Assembly (NCBI RefSeq): GCF_947495205.1
Contig: NZ_CANLXV010000009.1
Location: forward strand, 99,719 to 163,718
DNA length: 64,000 nt
Direction of reading: 5' to 3'
Source: an uncultured Polaribacter sp.
GTDB taxonomy: Bacteria > Bacteroidota > Bacteroidia > Flavobacteriales > Flavobacteriaceae
Shown: in pieces, positions 56,671 to 64,000 of the stretch
Position numbering within the stretch: position 1 is the stretch's first letter
Layout of the letters: each line of letters starts with the position of its first letter
Program-made: the position numbers and the translations under genes
Notes under the pieces: model-generated
Database searches by the model: none
What the model saw: the letters and a program-made list of their open reading frames with translations, nothing else
What the model was told of the DNA's origin: nothing

Positions 56671-56815
56671 GTGTGCCAACATAAAATAATTACCATTTTA
56701 TTCAGAATAAATATAATTAAGGAAAAAATTATTTATTTCCGTAATTCTATAAAAAACCTTCCTAAATAGAAATCTCTAAAATAGTTTCACACTTATTTCT
56801 TATCCTTTTTTTGCT

Positions 56816-56877
56816 TGTCCAAACAGTAGGAACTTTTGTCCAATTTTTAAGGTTAAAATCGGTTGCATCTTTGCAGT
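56816..56877 (+). promoter_or_regulatory. Regulated promoter block, copy 1 (before thioredoxin)
   Basis: A 62-base block repeated at 57271 with three differences. It contains TTGTCCAA at 56815-56822 and 56836-56843 (21 bases apart) and CATCTTTG at 56866-56873, a near match to TAnnTTTG. No -33 TTG lies at 19 to 22 bases, so an activator bound at the boxes is likely needed. Confidence 0.65.
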
Positions 56878-56943
56878 GCAAGAATGATGAACTTCATTCA
56901 TAAATTAAAAAACAAAATTATAATAGCACTAAAAACAAATAAA

Positions 56944-57258
56944 ATGGAAACACCAATAGCAGCAACAAACGTAAAAAACATTATTGAAAATAACTCAAGC
57001 GTATTATTAGATTTTTATGCAGACTGGTGTGGCCCTTGCCAAACCTTATTGCCAACTATAAATAAGTTAGCAGATGAGTTAAAAGAAGATGTACTTATAA
57101 AAAAAGTAAATGTAGACGATTACCAAGAGTTGGCAACAGAGTTTGGTATTAGAAACATACCCACATTAGTTTTCTTTAAAGATGGTAAAGTTGTAGAAAA
57201 ACATACTGGCTTAATTACAGAAAGAAATTTAAGAGATAAAATAGACCGTTTAAAATAA
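56944..57258 (+). CDS. Thioredoxin
   Basis: A 104-residue classical thioredoxin with Cys29 and Cys32 in FYADWCGPCQTLLP and the cis-proline in IRNIPTLVFFKDG. The start at 56944 (METPIAATNV) is chosen; the frame extends upstream to an ATG at 56863, but that lies within the promoter block. It is one of three thioredoxin-like genes in the window and the only one under the TTGTCCAA promoter. Its neighbours suggest a role in peroxide or disulfide stress. Confidence 0.9.
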   Translation: METPIAATNVKNIIENNSSVLLDFYADWCGPCQTLLPTINKLADELKEDVLIKKVNVDDYQELATEFGIRNIPTLVFFKDGKVVEKHTGLITERNLRDKIDRLK

Positions 57259-57270
57259 CATTTTTTACAC

Positions 57271-57332
57271 TGTCCAAACAGTAAGAACTTTTGTCCAATT
57301 TTTAAGGTTGAAATCGATTGCATCTTTGCAGT
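57271..57332 (+). promoter_or_regulatory. Regulated promoter block, copy 2 (before the CPNCW micro-ORF)
   Basis: Differs from copy 1 at three of 62 bases. The boxes are CTGTCCAA (57270-57277) and TTGTCCAA (57291-57298), again 21 bases apart, with CATCTTTG at 57321-57328. It drives the micro-ORF and probably the AhpD-like and cupredoxin-like genes beyond. Confidence 0.65.
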
Positions 57333-57393
57333 AACAAAACACTAAGCTTGTTTCAATATTAAAATAATAACAACAATTTAAAACCTAACAATT

Positions 57394-57489
57394 ATGAAAA
57401 CAATAGCACAAACAAACTGCCCAAATTGCTGGGGATATCAAACTTACGGTGAGCAAAATGAAGACAACCAAGTTTGCACTAGAAATTAA
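57394..57489 (+). CDS. 31-residue CPNCW micro-protein (possibly truncated)
   Basis: ATG at 57394 opens 31 codons: MKTIAQTNCPNCWGYQTYGE... ending QVCTRN. CPNC gives a half zinc knuckle or redox pair, with one further Cys. I recall longer flavobacterial proteins (about 75 residues) starting with the same NCPNCWG.QEY and ending in a second CxxC, so this may be a shortened copy. It has its own promoter block 60 bases upstream. Confidence 0.5.
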   Translation: MKTIAQTNCPNCWGYQTYGEQNEDNQVCTRN

Positions 57490-57615
57490 AAAAGTATCAA
57501 ATAACCAAGCTGAAATAATTTCAGCAAAATAAAAAAGTAATTAACAAGACGCTGAGCAAAAAAAAATCAGCAAAAAACAAAAAGATGTTGAACTAAAATC
57601 AACACAAAATAAATT

Positions 57616-58164
57616 ATGAGCACATTTAATGTACCAACAAAAAACGAAGTATCTGAAAACAACCAAGCAATTTTTGCACAATTAGAAAAAGGATTAGGTT
57701 TTGTACCAAACTTATATGCTTCTTTTGCACACAGTGATACTGCTTTAGAAAATATTTTAGCAATTGGTAACGCAAAAACAAGTTTTTCAGCTAAAGAAAA
57801 AGAAGTAATTAATCTAGCTGTAAGTCAAGTAAATGAATGTGTATACTGCTTGTCTGCACACACTGCAATAGGAAAATTAAACGGTTTTTCTGACGATGAA
57901 ATATTAGAACTAAGAGCAGGAAATGCAAGTTTTAATGACAAATTAGATGCTTTAGCAAAATTTGCAAGAAGTGTAGCCATCAACAGAGGCGCAGCAACGC
58001 CAGAAAGTATAGAAAACTTTTATAATGCAGGTTTTACAAAAGGAAACTTGGCAGATGCCATTTTAGTTGTAGGAGAAATTACCATTACCAATTACTTTCA
58101 CAAAACAACAGAAGTAACTGTAGATTTTCCAATAGCACAAACCTTAGCATTAGAAACACTATAA
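57616..58164 (+). CDS. AhpD-like carboxymuconolactone decarboxylase family protein
   Basis: A 182-residue protein with the alkylhydroperoxidase D motif E...C-x-x-C...H: Cys75 and Cys78 in VNECVYCLSAH and His82. The helical fold fits AhpD-like peroxidases that take electrons from thioredoxin-like donors. It lies 126 bases after the micro-ORF and 47 before the cupredoxin-like gene. The thioredoxin under the same promoter type is a likely electron donor. Confidence 0.9.
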   Translation: MSTFNVPTKNEVSENNQAIFAQLEKGLGFVPNLYASFAHSDTALENILAIGNAKTSFSAKEKEVINLAVSQVNECVYCLSAHTAIGKLNGFSDDEILELRAGNASFNDKLDALAKFARSVAINRGAATPESIENFYNAGFTKGNLADAILVVGEITITNYFHKTTEVTVDFPIAQTLALETL

Positions 58165-58211
58165 GAAAATCCAAAAAATAAATATATAATTACCCATAAA
58201 CAATAGATAAA

Positions 58212-58592
58212 ATGAAAAAAGTAATCGCAATTTTAGTAGTAGTATTAGCCTTCGCATTTCAAACAAATGCACAAGACAACATGAAAAAAGAAACTGTAAA
58301 AACAGTGGCTTTAGAACAAACTCAAGGTGAGTTTACCCAAAAACAAATTACCTTATCTGCAGGTACTTATATTTTTGAAATATCTAACAACAATGTTGGT
58401 TCTGATGTTGGTTTTGTATTACAACCAAAAGGAAAAAGTGGTCAAGCAAATCACATTAAAGAGGCATACGTAAAAGCTATGGTTAAAAACAACACCAAGC
58501 AAACCTCTAACAAAGTAACGCTTAAAAAAGGAGAGTATACTTATTTTTGCCCTTTAAATAAAACACCAGAATATACTTTAATTGTAAAGTAA
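58212..58592 (+). CDS. Secreted cupredoxin-like protein with altered copper site
   Basis: A 126-residue protein with signal peptide MKKVIAILVVVLAFAFQTNA. The rest has the beta-sandwich pattern of cupredoxins: LSAGTYIFEISNNN and the terminal GEYTYFCPLNKTPEYTLIVK. The ligand Cys (Cys113) is present, but where copper proteins have His three or more residues later (C-x-x-H) this has Asn, and no Met follows. It probably does not bind type 1 copper, or does so in another way. Confidence 0.7.
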   Translation: MKKVIAILVVVLAFAFQTNAQDNMKKETVKTVALEQTQGEFTQKQITLSAGTYIFEISNNNVGSDVGFVLQPKGKSGQANHIKEAYVKAMVKNNTKQTSNKVTLKKGEYTYFCPLNKTPEYTLIVK

Positions 58593-58620
58593 ATCTATAC
58601 AGTTAAGTATTCCAAATCTA

Positions 58621-58649
58621 AATCGTTTAAATTAAATTTTAGACGATTT
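58621..58649 (+). terminator. Probable terminator after the cupredoxin-like gene
   Basis: AATCGT(TTAAA) pairs with (TTTTAG)ACGATT, imperfect next to the loop, followed by nine T residues. Confidence 0.6.
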
Positions 58650-58747
58650 TTTTTTATATTAAAATGCTGTTAATTGCTTTGTTTACAATTTGTAATACTA
58701 TGGTTTTGTTGTAATTTAGTAACCTATAGCAATAAAAAATATAATAT

Positions 58748-59650
58748 ATGTTACCTTCTTACGCTCCTCTATTTTTAAGTTTACTATTTGTTTTCTGTAA
58801 AAACCCAGAATTTAAACAAAGTACTACAACTAACTATAAAACAACAAAATCTGTTGAAAAACATCCTGATTTTAATGCATATTGGTATGCTGGAAAAGCA
58901 GAAATTACTTCCTATAAATTGGCTCAAGTAAGATATGGACAAATTTATGAGGGAACTGCTGTAAATATATTTGTAACGGAAGATTTCTTGCCAGAAAAAC
59001 AAGTAAAAGCAGATTATCAAAATAAAAATAATGTGCCTGTTTTAAAATTAAACAGTACTAAAAAATATACTACTGGCATTTATCCATATTCTTTAATGAC
59101 AAGCACCTTCTCTCCTATTGACATTCAAAAACAAGCTATAAAAATTTCTTTTGCAGCACAAGAATGGTGTGGCAATACTTTTATGCAACTTAACAATAAA
59201 GAAAAATTCAACATTAATTTTTTCTCTTATTTTGAAAGTAATGCAGATAGGAAATTAATTTTAGAGAAAGAAGTTTTAGAAAACGAACTTTGGAATCAGT
59301 TAAGAATTAATCCAAAAAACATAAAACTAGGAAATTATAAAATTGTGCCATCCTTTGAATTTTTAGCTTTAAATCATCAACAAATAAAAGCCCATGATGC
59401 AGTAGTAAACCTTAAAATAGAAGATCAATTTTTTATCTTTTCTATACATTACCCTAAATTAAAAAGAAAATTGAACATCACTTTAACAAAAGAATTTCCT
59501 TATGTAATTGAAAGTTGGGAAGAAACGATTACACAAAGAGGAAAAGAGATGACTACAAAGGCAACCAAAATAAACACCATAAAGTCTCCTTATTGGAGTA
59601 AAAATAAAACATCTGATGTGCAAGAACGTAAAATTTTGGGTTTAGATTAA
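58748..59650 (+). CDS. Conserved secreted or lipoprotein of unknown function
   Basis: A 300-residue protein. The first 20 residues are hydrophobic and end in FVFC, a poor lipobox, so it may be a lipoprotein. Related flavobacterial proteins with FNAYWYAGKAEITSYKL and the QARYG.I.EGTAV segment are, as I recall, sometimes labelled septum formation inhibitor Maf, but no Maf motif is present. A conserved region around SFAAQEWCGNTFMQLN has one more cysteine. Function not known. Confidence 0.6.
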   Translation: MLPSYAPLFLSLLFVFCKNPEFKQSTTTNYKTTKSVEKHPDFNAYWYAGKAEITSYKLAQVRYGQIYEGTAVNIFVTEDFLPEKQVKADYQNKNNVPVLKLNSTKKYTTGIYPYSLMTSTFSPIDIQKQAIKISFAAQEWCGNTFMQLNNKEKFNINFFSYFESNADRKLILEKEVLENELWNQLRINPKNIKLGNYKIVPSFEFLALNHQQIKAHDAVVNLKIEDQFFIFSIHYPKLKRKLNITLTKEFPYVIESWEETITQRGKEMTTKATKINTIKSPYWSKNKTSDVQERKILGLD

Positions 59651-59718
59651 GCGAAAAATCAAAAAAACAGGACTTATAAATTACTATAATTTTTAGTTTA
59701 TTATTCATTTAATAGCAC

Positions 59719-59726
59719 TAGTTTTG
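59719..59726 (+). promoter_or_regulatory. -7 element before the J-domain gene, deciding its start
   Basis: TAGTTTTG matches TAnnTTTG. An upstream in-frame ATG at 59724 overlaps it and so is not the start; the ATG at 59748 leaves a leader of about 17 bases. Confidence 0.5.
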
Positions 59727-59747
59727 TGCGCATTAAAAAAACTAAAA

Positions 59748-60194
59748 ATGAAACGCATAAAGCAGTATAAAAAATTGTTTAATATAGAAGGCGATATTAA
59801 TCTAAAAGATTTAAAAACTTCTTATAGAAAATTAGTTAAAGAATGGCATCCAGACAAATTTCAAGATGAAACTAAGAAATTGGAAGCTGAAGAAAAAAGT
59901 ACAGAAATTATTGACGGTTACCATTTTTTAGTAAGTATTGCTCCAGAAACAAAGGCAGCAAATTTAGAAGACTATAAAAAAACCATTACAGCGTTTCAAG
60001 TTGCAGATTGGCATCATAAAAGCATGTTGTTAGAAGTTACATTTACAGATGGTAATAAATACGAATACTTTGGTGTTAGTAAAATACTTTTTGGAAAATT
60101 TTTAAATGCAAAATCGATGAACAACTTTGGTAAAAGAAATATTTTTAACAAGTTTACGTATAGAAAATCTATGAAAGCTTCTGTAGAGGTTTAA
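59748..60194 (+). CDS. J-domain and KTSC-domain fusion protein
   Basis: A 148-residue protein. The N-terminal half is a J-domain-like helix pair with HPD at 34-36 in LVKEWHPDKFQDE. The second half (VADWHHKSMLLEVTFTDGNKYEYFGVSKILFGKFLNAKSMNNFGKRNIFNKF) is a KTSC-like domain with the usual A.S.G..FN..I pattern. HPD stimulates Hsp70 ATPase, so it may bring DnaK to a target held by the KTSC part. Terminator at 60213 follows. Confidence 0.75.
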   Translation: MKRIKQYKKLFNIEGDINLKDLKTSYRKLVKEWHPDKFQDETKKLEAEEKSTEIIDGYHFLVSIAPETKAANLEDYKKTITAFQVADWHHKSMLLEVTFTDGNKYEYFGVSKILFGKFLNAKSMNNFGKRNIFNKFTYRKSMKASVEV

Positions 60195-60212
60195 GAGTTC
60201 TAGTTATCCTGT

Positions 60213-60246
60213 AAAAAATCCCAAGTTTTAACTTGGGATTTTTTTT
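60213..60246 (+). terminator. Terminator after the J-domain gene
   Basis: AAAAAATCCCAAGT pairs with ACTTGGGATTTTTT around TTTTA, followed by T residues. Confidence 0.9.
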
Positions 60247-60312
60247 GTTCTTTATGCTAACACAAAGAATTTTATTTGTTTTGTATGTTGTTATGCGTTG
60301 TTGCTTTTTCTA

Positions 60313-60924
60313 TTAAAATCCTTCTTTTTGCAATTCAGCTATTTCCTCTTTAGTAAAATGCTCTAAAATTAAACCCATTTTTTGCTTGTCTCTTTTTCTT
60401 AAGTACACCCAACCGTATAATTTTCCCATATTTACTCTATAATCAAACCATTTTCCAGTTGGGTTTATTTCAGAGTTATACCTAAATTCTTTCCAATTCT
60501 CAATTTTGTCAATTATTGTTTCAGGTTTCTCCCATTTTCTGATATCTCCAAATTTTCTTTTCCAAACTTTATTCAGTTTCTTTATTGTTTGGTCTTTTAA
60601 AAGTTCCTTTTTTGGTAGTACATATTGATTAAATCTGGTGATATAATGCTGTTTATTAGGTTTTTTATCAGTAGAGAGTTGTAAAATAAACTTTTCTAAA
60701 TAATGTTCAGGTTGTTTACTGTGCATTTTAAAATTGACTCCTAAAAGTTCAATTTTTTTAATTAATTCTGGGTTTTGTTTACTTTTAGCTGATACTAAAA
60801 AAGTACCTAAACATTTATTTTTGTACTTAAAACGATGATTTACTTGGATTTCAACCTTTTCATTAATGGCCTCTTCCAAAAGATTCAACCATTTATTTTG
60901 TTTTATTTTGTTTATAGATTCCAT
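60313..60924 (-). CDS. Uncharacterised protein, possibly divergent helicase-associated (HA) repeats
   Basis: A 203-residue, basic, aromatic-rich protein. Two stretches (LGTFLVSAKSKQNPELIKKIELLGVNF, about 39-65, and DYRVNMGKLYGWVYLRKRD) faintly recall helicase-associated domain repeats (LG.W...QR...L...RI..LE.IGF.W). No helicase core is present. It lies alone, with repeats on its upstream side. The link is weak. Confidence 0.45.
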   Translation of the reverse strand: MESINKIKQNKWLNLLEEAINEKVEIQVNHRFKYKNKCLGTFLVSAKSKQNPELIKKIELLGVNFKMHSKQPEHYLEKFILQLSTDKKPNKQHYITRFNQYVLPKKELLKDQTIKKLNKVWKRKFGDIRKWEKPETIIDKIENWKEFRYNSEINPTGKWFDYRVNMGKLYGWVYLRKRDKQKMGLILEHFTKEEIAELQKEGF

Positions 60925-60996
60925 TTTAGAAAGGTATATATAATTATAATCAACTTTTGTTTTTTTTAGAGCGATTTGCTCCTACTACACCAAAGA

Positions 60997-61053
60997 TGGT
61001 TGTATAAATTTGTAGCGTTACTAGGGTAAAGTTAGTAAAAATTTACCAAATTT
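60997..61053. repeat. Non-coding repeat, copy A
   Basis: TGGTTGTATAAATTTGTAGC through GGTAAAGTTAGTAAAAATTT aligns with copy B at 61846-61905 (same order TGGTT, TTTGT, ACT, GTAAAGTTA, AAA.ATTTAC, AATT). It lies about 170 bases beyond the 3' end of the next gene to the right. Confidence 0.5.
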
Positions 61054-61223
61054 TCTGTATGTTGAATTGTGTCTAAGATTTTCCTTAAATTATCTACAGT
61101 TTCATTCTATCAGATTTATTGCGCAAATACAACTAAAATAACTAGACTTTTAGACTTACGTGATAAATCGCCAAAAAAATCTTAAAAAGCAATAAATTTT
61201 ACACATTGTTCGCTTTAGTTTTT

Positions 61224-61817
61224 TTATTTCAGATTTTCAAGTAGTTGGTATTTTTCACTAACTAGCTTGGATCTTTTCTTGCCAATAGGTTCATTTTTTA
61301 ATTTTGTTTCAATTTCAATTAAATTATTAGCAAAACCATAAAACGTCTTCGTTTTTGTAAATTCTTTCAGCCATTCCGAAAAATCAATAAGTTCTTCTGT
61401 ATTTTGCGAATATTCTAAGTTTTCTACTAAACTTGAGTATTCCCAATTAGAACTTTCAGATTTATCAAAATTGAGTAATTTATTCTCCAAAAAAAAGTCA
61501 ATTAAGTAAGTATTAGAATAAAAAGTTTCCAAAGCTTTTTTCTCTGCAAGTTTAATCTTATTCTTTTTGAAAAGTGTAATTGTCCATTCAAAAAGAAATA
61601 TTGGAAAACCAGAGTCTTCAGGAAAATTCTTTTCAAACCAATTAAAATATCTCAAAGCTCCTGAATAATCTTTTAATTTTAAATATAATTCTGGAGGCAT
61701 ATATCTAAGCCCTTTTCCATCGTGATAAAAGCCACCCCAATGTTTTTTATCTTTCGCAAGTTCACGTTTAATTTTCTTTATTTTATTTTGAATTCTTTCG
61801 ACTTGCTTTGGTGTCAT
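61224..61817 (-). CDS. Conserved hypothetical protein with TPR-like helices
   Basis: A 197-residue soluble protein beginning MTPKQVERIQNKIKKIKREL. The centre (PPELYLKLKDYSGALRYFNWFEKNFPED, then WTITLFKKNKIKLAEKKALETFY) has the paired-helix rhythm of tetratricopeptide repeats, and such proteins occur in other Flavobacteriia, often singly in variable regions. No activity is known. Repeat copies lie on both sides, which resembles a gene cassette. Confidence 0.6.
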   Translation of the reverse strand: MTPKQVERIQNKIKKIKRELAKDKKHWGGFYHDGKGLRYMPPELYLKLKDYSGALRYFNWFEKNFPEDSGFPIFLFEWTITLFKKNKIKLAEKKALETFYSNTYLIDFFLENKLLNFDKSESSNWEYSSLVENLEYSQNTEELIDFSEWLKEFTKTKTFYGFANNLIEIETKLKNEPIGKKRSKLVSEKYQLLENLK

Positions 61818-61845
61818 TTTTTGCCATTTTTAATTACAGTTAACG

Positions 61846-61905
61846 TGGTTTTACAAAGTTTGTTGTGCTGACTTAGCGTAAAGTTAACAAATATTTACTG
61901 AATTA
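61846..61905. repeat. Non-coding repeat, copy B
   Basis: TGGTTTTACAAAGTTTGTTG through GCGTAAAGTTAACAAATATT and ACTGAATTA. TTTTAC and GTAAAG can pair, and GTTAAC occurs just before the start (61839) and within it (61883), so a stem with a central loop could form. Confidence 0.55.
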
Positions 61906-61964
61906 AAAGTGTGCGAGATTTTTATAAAATAAGCCATTAATAGCAATACAATTTACACAATATT

Positions 61965-62978
61965 CTATGCCGTTTTTTTCTTTTTCCATTCGTTTTTAAG
62001 ATATTCTAAGGTTTTTTCCAAAGCTTTTTTTGATGATTTAGGTTTGAAATCTAATTCTTCCTTTGATTTACTAATGTCGTAATCTTGTTTTAAATTATAA
62101 AACATATCTAAATATTGTCTTTGTAATAATGGCTCTTTTCCTGTTATTTTACTGCTAAATTCCATTAATCCTGCAACAGAATACAGTAAACACTTTGGTA
62201 CTTTTTTTGGGGTTTTCAATTTCAATTCAGGATATAATTCAGATGCTATCTTAACACTTTCTTGTAAAGTAGTATGTTTATGGTTTGCTAAAATATAACG
62301 TTCTAAATTTCTACCTTTTTTCATTGCGTTATATGTTCCTAAAGCAACATCTTTTACATCTATCCAATTTAAAGTTACCTTAGTATCTACTGGAATTTTA
62401 TTATTCAAAATTTGTAAGACAAGCTTATTTGAATAACTTAAGTTGAATGCTTTTGCACCAATCATAGCTGAAGGAAGTATTAAAACTGTTCTTATTCCGT
62501 ATTTTTGACCCAATTTTAATGCTAATTTATCCGAATCATTTTTAGAATTATAATACCAATTTCTTCTATCTTTATTGTATCCGTTATCTACATTGGCGGG
62601 CAAAATTGTAAAATCTAAACTTGCAATAGAACTTATATATACAATATTTTTAATACCACATTGTTTTGCAATATCAAACACATTTTGAGTTCCTTGCATA
62701 TTGTTATCGTAAATTTCAGTTTTAGGGTTTTTAGCCCACATACTAAAATTTGCAGCAACAGCATACAGGTTTGTAACTCCTTGAAATGCTTTTTTTAGCG
62801 ATTTCCTATCTGTAATGTCAGCTTGTACAACTTCACAATTTAGACCTTTAAATGGTTTTTGATTGTTAATGTTTCTGACTGTTGTTCTTACTTTTTTATT
62901 TTCAGAAAGCAATAGTCTTACTAAGTTATTTCCTAAATGTCCATTTCCTCCTGTTACTAATGAAATTTCGTTGCTCAT
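61965..62978 (-). CDS. NAD-dependent epimerase/dehydratase family protein
   Basis: A 337-residue extended SDR. The start at 62978 (MSNEISLVTGGNGHLGNNLVRLLL) puts the nucleotide loop GGNGHLG near the N-terminus; an in-frame ATG eight codons upstream is less likely. Other marks are VQADITDRKSLKKAF, VYISSIASLD, and the YNSKNDSDKLAL region, where the usual Tyr-x3-Lys appears as Y-x3-N with Lys further along, so catalysis is uncertain. It resembles dihydroflavonol reductase-like or 3-beta-HSD-like proteins. A Crp-type regulator gene lies 61 bases upstream in the same direction. Confidence 0.82.
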   Translation of the reverse strand: MSNEISLVTGGNGHLGNNLVRLLLSENKKVRTTVRNINNQKPFKGLNCEVVQADITDRKSLKKAFQGVTNLYAVAANFSMWAKNPKTEIYDNNMQGTQNVFDIAKQCGIKNIVYISSIASLDFTILPANVDNGYNKDRRNWYYNSKNDSDKLALKLGQKYGIRTVLILPSAMIGAKAFNLSYSNKLVLQILNNKIPVDTKVTLNWIDVKDVALGTYNAMKKGRNLERYILANHKHTTLQESVKIASELYPELKLKTPKKVPKCLLYSVAGLMEFSSKITGKEPLLQRQYLDMFYNLKQDYDISKSKEELDFKPKSSKKALEKTLEYLKNEWKKKKTA

Positions 62979-63039
62979 TTTTTCTATTTTATTTTTGAGC
63001 AAATTTCAGTGATTTTTAAGGCTTTAAAAATAACATTTG

Positions 63040-63609
63040 TTAGAAAGAGACTTGTTTTCTTATTCGACTTAAAGATTGTGGTGCTATGCCTAAAAAAGAT
63101 GCGATGTTATCTACAGAGACGTTAAGTGCTAACTTTGGGTTTTCATTTATAAACTTTAGATAACGTTCTTTAGCTGTTAAAATTTGAAAATCTTTAACGC
63201 GTTCTAACTTGCAGTTTAAATGTTCATTGGTTATTGTTTTTACAAAATCTTTCCAAAAAGTTGTTTTTACTTGTAAGTTGTCAAAGTCGGGTTTAGATAT
63301 TTTAATTAGTTCACAATCGGTAATTGTTTCAAAATAATCTAATGATGGTGTTTCGTTCATAAAACTATCTAAAGATGTAAAAAAATCTTGTTCAGAAACT
63401 AGATGCTGAATAACTAATTTACCATCTATATTTTGATAGCCTTTAACAATTCCACTACTTAAAAAATAAACATAATGCTCTATTTTACCAGCTTCTAAAA
63501 GTTTAGTGTTTGCAGTAACACTTTCTGAAATAAAACTATTTTTAAGTAAACTAATTTCCGCACTAGTTAAAGAAAATTGTGATTGTATATGTTTTAATAG
63601 ATTTTTCAT
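63040..63609 (-). CDS. Crp/Fnr family transcriptional regulator
   Basis: A 189-residue protein. A cyclic-nucleotide-binding-like barrel (ESVTANTKLLEAGKIEHYVYFLSSGIVKGY...) is followed by a linker helix and a short winged-helix end (NVSVDNIASFLGIAPQSLSRIRKQVSF). The conserved Crp cAMP-binding RxxS is missing, as is common in Bacteroidota, so the ligand may differ. Next to the epimerase gene, it likely controls that gene. Confidence 0.85.
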   Translation of the reverse strand: MKNLLKHIQSQFSLTSAEISLLKNSFISESVTANTKLLEAGKIEHYVYFLSSGIVKGYQNIDGKLVIQHLVSEQDFFTSLDSFMNETPSLDYFETITDCELIKISKPDFDNLQVKTTFWKDFVKTITNEHLNCKLERVKDFQILTAKERYLKFINENPKLALNVSVDNIASFLGIAPQSLSRIRKQVSF

Positions 63610-64000
63610 TAGTTGACGTTTTAAATCGCGTAGGAATTGATTTTATTATGAAAAGTTGTGATTTCTCATAATTATTTTATTTTTCTAATTTATTTCTTAG
63701 TTTATTTTTTCATGCTTAAGGAAGTGAGTAGATTTTGCTAAGTACTGAATCAACAACTTTAATTAACGATACTTTGTAAAATTATAGGATTTCGTAATTT
63801 TTAATTGTCGTTTTGTAAATATACTTTTTTTCTTTTGCTTTGTTACTTTTACAAGCTAAACAACACTACTTCTGTATTAAATATTTACTGAATTTTAAGG
63901 TGCTTTGAGTTGGCAAAAAATTTTAGGTACTATCTTTAATTCCTAATTTTATTGTCTTAATTTTTATTATTTTTGATTTAACAGAGAGGAAGCTCACTGT
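63610..64000. other. Gene-free right end with repeat copy C
   Basis: No supported reading frame. AAATATTTACTGAATT at 63879-63894 is identical to 61889-61904 in copy B, and TTTTACAA precedes it in both. The rest is AT-rich and featureless. Confidence 0.45.

Noticed and set aside
61839..61889. Reading repeat B as a true integron attC site
   Set aside because: The GTTAAC boxes do not fit RYYYAAC/GTTRRRY and no integrase is in the window; kept only as a cassette-like repeat.

Overview
The window is a stretch of chromosome from an AT-rich member of the Bacteroidota, most likely a marine Flavobacteriaceae of the Polaribacter/Tenacibaculum type. The signs are: many intergenic matches to the Bacteroidota -7 promoter element TAnnTTTG with no Shine-Dalgarno sequences, a C-terminal type IX secretion sorting domain, flavobacterial forms of DUF349, DUF368, DUF493 and HemJ, and high protein similarity by eye to that family. 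There is no rRNA, CRISPR array, recognisable transposase or prophage. Most of the window is ordinary core genome; the accessory-looking parts are 16.08-16.54 kb, 54.4-54.7 kb and 56.8 kb to the right end.

Layout. 1-7 kb: a partial SurA-like PPIase and DUF493 gene (minus), then an ATPase, recQ, fmt, an HU protein and a YqgE protein (plus), then tRNA-Pro and tRNA-Ser (minus). 7-13 kb: a c-di-AMP phosphodiesterase-like 7TM-HD protein, a thiolase, an NlpC/P60 hydrolase, an S41 peptidase and a 480-base AT-rich gap holding a cluster of TTATTAACAA motifs. 13-25 kb: a divergent heme cluster. On the minus strand run hemA, hemCD (fused), hemB, hemL, a GxxExxY cassette, hemE, an EI24 protein and hemF; on the plus strand an AraC regulator, a TrmH-like methylase, hemH and hemJ. 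Together these cover every step from glutamyl-tRNA to protoheme. 25-38 kb: a lipocalin-like lipoprotein, recR, a sodium symporter, pdxH, SixA and Ppx phosphatases, an OmpA protein, a 0.9-kb gene-free convergent gap, a thioredoxin, lpxK, a Nif3-like protein, a cysteine-free zinc-ribbon homologue and a DUF349 protein. 37-46 kb: aroE with two tandem DUF368 transporters, a small basic ORF, a thioredoxin/peroxiredoxin group divergent from katG, and a sigma-54 activator without a DNA-binding domain. 46-56.6 kb: an ABC exporter with an MscS channel, a T9SS cargo protein, and a MarR-controlled beta-oxidation operon (MarR, HAD/ECH fusion, thiolase, acyl-CoA dehydrogenase) interrupted by a decayed four-helix-bundle gene.

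56.8-60.2 kb holds the region most worth a second look. A 62-base promoter block occurs twice (59 of 62 identical), once before a thioredoxin and once before a 31-residue CPNCW micro-ORF followed by an AhpD-like protein and a cupredoxin-like secreted protein. Each copy carries two TTGTCCAA-type boxes exactly 21 bases apart. This looks like a small redox regulon under one activator. The right end (60.3-64 kb) carries poorly known minus-strand genes separated by related non-coding repeats, which resembles a cassette array, plus an epimerase with a Crp-type regulator.

All calls come from reading the sequence and family knowledge; no database search was run.
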